Part shown: piece by piece, positions 61,327 through 64,000 of the stretch
How positions within the stretch are numbered: position 1 is the stretch's first letter
Layout of the letters: each line of letters begins with the position of its first letter
DNA from: SZUA-430 sp044220975
GTDB lineage: Bacteria > Pseudomonadota > Alphaproteobacteria > Micropepsales > Micropepsaceae
Length of the DNA: 64,000 bases
Direction: 5' to 3'
Assembly: GCA_044220975.1 (NCBI GenBank)
Contig: JBGAPZ010000017.1
Coordinates: forward strand, 5,948-69,947
Translations under genes and position numbers: made by a program
The notes under the pieces: generated by a model
Told to the model about the DNA's origin: nothing
Seen by the model: only the letters and a program-made list of their open reading frames with translations
Databases searched by the model: none

Positions 61327-63546
61327 TCAGAGCACCGACGCGAACTTGCCGTTCTTCGGCCAACCCTTCGGCACAAGCCGTCCCGATTGCGCACGGCTAC
61401 CGAGGTAGTCTTTCAGATCCGGCTTCTCCCAAGTGCGCCCGTTGTAATCGCGCAAGCCATCCGCGTAGACAAACGTCGTCGCGTCGATCAGGCCGCCATC
61501 TTTATATTTCTGCAGCGTGACGCCCTTGCCCTTCGCCATCTCGGGCACTTCATCGAGCTTGAAGATGACCATCTTCCGGTTCTCGCCGATGAAGGCCGCG
61601 TGATCGCCCGCCGCCGGCACGCAGACCTTCGCCTCTTCCAGCGGATCGACGTTCATCACCTGTCTGCCGCCCTTCTTCTGGGCGATCACCTCATCCTCCG
61701 GCACGACAAAGCCTCGCCCCGCCGAAGAGGCGATCAAAAGCTTCCGCCCCGGCGCATGCACGAACAGTGCGACGATATCCTGATCGTTCTCCAGGTCGCA
61801 CATAAGCCTGACCGGCTCGCCATGCCCGCGCCCGCCCGGCAGGTCCTTGCATTCGAGCGTGAAGAACCGCCCGTTCGTCGAAAACATCACCAACTTGTCC
61901 GTGGTCTGCGCTTGCACCCAGAACCGGCCCTTGTCGCCGTCCTTGAATTTTACGTCGTCGTTCGGCTCGATATGCCCCCGCATAGCGCGGATCCAACCTT
62001 TGTCGGAGCAGACAACCGTTATTGGCTCCTTCTCGACCAGCGAGTCCATCGGAACGTCCTCGATCGCCGGCGCATCGGCCAGCGTCGAACGCCGCTTACC
62101 AAGCACCGTCTTGGCCCCGAACTTCACGCGCAACTCCTGGAAACTCGCCTTCAAGCGGTCGTTCTGTTTCTCCTCGGACTTAACCAGCGCCTTCAGCTCC
62201 TTCTGCTCGGCCTCGAGCGCGACATGCTCCTGGCGGATCTCGATTTCTTCGAGCTTGCGCAGGCTGCGCAACCGCATGTTCAAAATCGACTCGGCCTGAA
62301 GATCGGTTAGCTTGAACGTCTTGATCAACTCCGCCTTCGGATCGTCCGACGTGCGGATGATGCGGATCACCTTGTCGATGTTCAAAAACACCGACAGGAA
62401 ACCTTCCAGTATCTCAAGACGCTCCGCGATCTTCGCCAAACGGTGGCTCGCGCGCCGGATCAGAACGTCGCGCTGATGATCCAGGAACGAGACCAGCGCC
62501 TGCTTCAGGCTCATCACCCGAGGCGTCAGCGTCGCGTCCAACACCGTCATGTTGAGCGAGAAGCGCGTCTCCAACGCCGTCATCCGGAACAGTTGCTCCA
62601 TCATCACGTCGGGTTCGATGTTCCGGCTCTTGGGAACCAAAACCACGCGAATGTCTTCGGCCGACTCGTCGCGAATGTCGTCCAAGAATGGCAGTTTCTT
62701 GTCGATGACCATGTCGGCGATATCTTTGATCAGCTTGCCTTTCGCGACCTGATAAGGGATCTCCGTAACGATGATAACCCACGTGCCCCGCGCACCTTCC
62801 TCTTTGTGCCACTTCGCGCGCAGGCGAAAACCGCCCTTCCCTGTGCGATAGGCCTCCGCCATCGAATCCGCCGGTTCGACGACGATGCCGCCGGTCGGGA
62901 AGTCGGGCCCTTTAATGTACTGGAGCAGTGTGTCGTCGCGCGCATTCGGCGCACCGACGAGATGGATCAGGGCCTGCGCAATCTCGTCCAGATTGTGCGG
63001 CGGAATGTTCGTCGCCATGCCGACAGCGATACCCGACGAGCCGTTCGCAAGCAGGTTCGGAAACCCGCCTGGCAACAAGAGCGGTTCGCTTTCCTTGCCG
63101 TCATAGGTTGGACGGTAACCTGTGCCGCCATCGTCGAGCCCGTCCAGCAGCAGCTCGCCGATGACGGTCAGCCGGCTTTCCGTGTAGCGCATCGCAGCGG
63201 GATTATCGCCGTCAACGTTCCCAAAATTCCCCTGCCCGTCGATTAGCGGATAGCGCAAAGAAAACGTTTGAACCAGGCGCACCAGTGCATCGTAGATTGA
63301 CTGGTCGCCATGCGGATGGAACTTTCCCATCACGTCGCCGACAACACGTGCCGACTTCGAGAAGCTTCCCGTGGGATCGAGCCTCAGCCGCTGCATCGAG
63401 AACAGCAGCCGCCGGTGCACAGGCTTCATCCCGTCGCGCACGTCCGGAAGCGCGCGCTGCATGATCGTCGAAAGCGCATAGGCGAGATACCGCTCGCCAA
63501 GGGCGTCTTTGAGGTCGACCTCACGCAGCAAGTCCTCAAGCGCCAT
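61327..63546 (-). CDS. parC: DNA topoisomerase IV subunit A
   Basis: 739 residues of the GyrA/ParC family. The catalytic Tyr121 is in NPAAMRYTESRL, and the quinolone-determining region reads FHPHGDQSIYDAL, with Gln82 where E. coli ParC has Ser80. The winged helix, tower, coiled-coil (LRSLRKLEEIEIRQEH) and a C-terminal beta-pinwheel domain (from about residue 500) are present. The shorter C-terminal domain and the adjacency to recO mark it as ParC rather than GyrA. With ParE it decatenates daughter chromosomes. Confidence 0.95.
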   Translation of the reverse strand: MALEDLLREVDLKDALGERYLAYALSTIMQRALPDVRDGMKPVHRRLLFSMQRLRLDPTGSFSKSARVVGDVMGKFHPHGDQSIYDALVRLVQTFSLRYPLIDGQGNFGNVDGDNPAAMRYTESRLTVIGELLLDGLDDGGTGYRPTYDGKESEPLLLPGGFPNLLANGSSGIAVGMATNIPPHNLDEIAQALIHLVGAPNARDDTLLQYIKGPDFPTGGIVVEPADSMAEAYRTGKGGFRLRAKWHKEEGARGTWVIIVTEIPYQVAKGKLIKDIADMVIDKKLPFLDDIRDESAEDIRVVLVPKSRNIEPDVMMEQLFRMTALETRFSLNMTVLDATLTPRVMSLKQALVSFLDHQRDVLIRRASHRLAKIAERLEILEGFLSVFLNIDKVIRIIRTSDDPKAELIKTFKLTDLQAESILNMRLRSLRKLEEIEIRQEHVALEAEQKELKALVKSEEKQNDRLKASFQELRVKFGAKTVLGKRRSTLADAPAIEDVPMDSLVEKEPITVVCSDKGWIRAMRGHIEPNDDVKFKDGDKGRFWVQAQTTDKLVMFSTNGRFFTLECKDLPGGRGHGEPVRLMCDLENDQDIVALFVHAPGRKLLIASSAGRGFVVPEDEVIAQKKGGRQVMNVDPLEEAKVCVPAAGDHAAFIGENRKMVIFKLDEVPEMAKGKGVTLQKYKDGGLIDATTFVYADGLRDYNGRTWEKPDLKDYLGSRAQSGRLVPKGWPKNGKFASVL

Positions 63547-63581
63547 GACGAATCCCTCGGCCGAAGTGGAAGAGCGTCTGA

Positions 63582-64000
63582 CTACCGGCCAGAGCCAAGC
63601 ATCGCAAGCCGCTCGGCAAACCGCGCACGCGCCTGCGGCAGCACGGCACTGTGTTCTTGGGCCACGCGCTCCAAGAAAAAGCCTGTCAACGCCAAACCGT
63701 CCACAAGATCGTTCGGCGCTACTGCACCCTCGCTCACTGTCAAATATCCAGGCAATTTCAGCAACCGGTCGCGGTAAGGCTCGGCTGCGGCTCCGCTGAC
63801 TGCGCGCCCTGTCTTCGGCGACACAAAGCGTAGGTCGTCACCTGTGCCCGTCGCCGCGCATTGCGTGAGATCGAGTCCGAAGCCCAAATCCTCGAGCAGC
63901 ATCAGCTCGAAGCGAACGTAGTCGGCAACCCACGCTGGCGACACCTGCACCGTAATAGACTCAAGCAACGCATCAAGTGCATCGAACACGCGGACGTGCA
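63582..64000 (-). CDS. recO: DNA repair protein RecO (C-terminal part, cut by window end)
   Basis: The frame runs off the right edge, so the N-terminal OB fold is missing. The visible C-terminal half has the RecO helical domain: WVADYVRFELMLLEDLGFGLDLTQCAATG, then FVSPKTGRAVS and a C-terminal helix ending RFAERLAMLGSGR. RecO loads RecA with RecR during gap repair. The stop lies 35 bases before the parC start. Confidence 0.9.
   Translation of the reverse strand, partial: HVRVFDALDALLESITVQVSPAWVADYVRFELMLLEDLGFGLDLTQCAATGTGDDLRFVSPKTGRAVSGAAAEPYRDRLLKLPGYLTVSEGAVAPNDLVDGLALTGFFLERVAQEHSAVLPQARARFAERLAMLGSGR

Overview
The window is a gene-dense, high-GC chromosomal segment of an alphaproteobacterium. 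The evidence is parC next to recO at the right edge, DUF1491 and DUF5330 proteins, an ECF sigma factor with an NrsF-type (DUF1109) anti-sigma partner, PleC/DivJ-like histidine kinases and a CsgG/HfaB-like lipoprotein. Genus cannot be fixed from the sequence alone. No rRNA, tRNA, CRISPR array, transposase or phage structural gene was seen.

Layout. 0-8.5 kb: secreted hydrolase, DUF1491, a cellulose-synthase-like membrane protein with degenerate catalytic motifs and an intact PilZ domain, a PAS histidine kinase, DUF5330, GNAT plus MaoC, and a sufE gene with a stop at codon 4. 8.6-12.5 kb: a secreted sensor-like protein overlapping a Cache/HAMP histidine kinase with an altered H-box, then a divergent XRE regulator/DUF2834 pair. 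12.5-16.8 kb: tightly coupled DUF3604 - parvulin - HupE/UreJ operon. 17-28.8 kb: M13 peptidase, luciferase-like monooxygenase, DMP19 and GFA proteins, a membrane-LuxR/VOC/DUF4199 cluster, TPR plus radical SAM, YHS protein, sigma factor/NrsF, GH84 hydrolase. 28.9-37.3 kb: acyl-CoA synthetase and dehydrogenase, GFA, MFS and small membrane proteins, PQQ-type sugar dehydrogenase, an S24-like repressor.

37.4-43 kb: LuxR solo, a structured leader before a large secreted (probably outer-membrane) protein, hydrolase, thioesterase, GST and lipoprotein SodC. 43.1-45.9 kb: four consecutive broken genes (LysR, two TPR proteins, one small secreted protein). 46-47.8 kb: an intact CsgG/HfaB-like lipoprotein coupled to a three-fold repeat secreted protein, which looks like a surface-adhesin export module. 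48-60 kb: response regulator, a hydrolase missing its nucleophile segment, FadL plus desaturase, another PleC/DivJ-like kinase, SCO, a PilZ-like/methyltransferase fusion, Nudix, frameshifted GNAT, TetA-like MFS, PAS, DUF1801. 60-64 kb: membrane protein, dodecin, parC, recO (cut by the window end).

Themes: several signalling proteins keep regulatory domains while catalytic or receiver residues are changed (GT-PilZ, H-box, S24 Lys, LuxR ligand pocket). Broken genes are concentrated at 43-46 kb, with further isolated lesions at 8.1, 50.3 and 57.5 kb. Five convergent gene pairs share a 4-base YTAR stop overlap. Two families of short palindromic repeats lie in intergenic gaps. The most system-like candidates are the HfaB-like module with its decayed downstream genes, the DUF3604-parvulin-HupE operon and the TPR-radical SAM pair.
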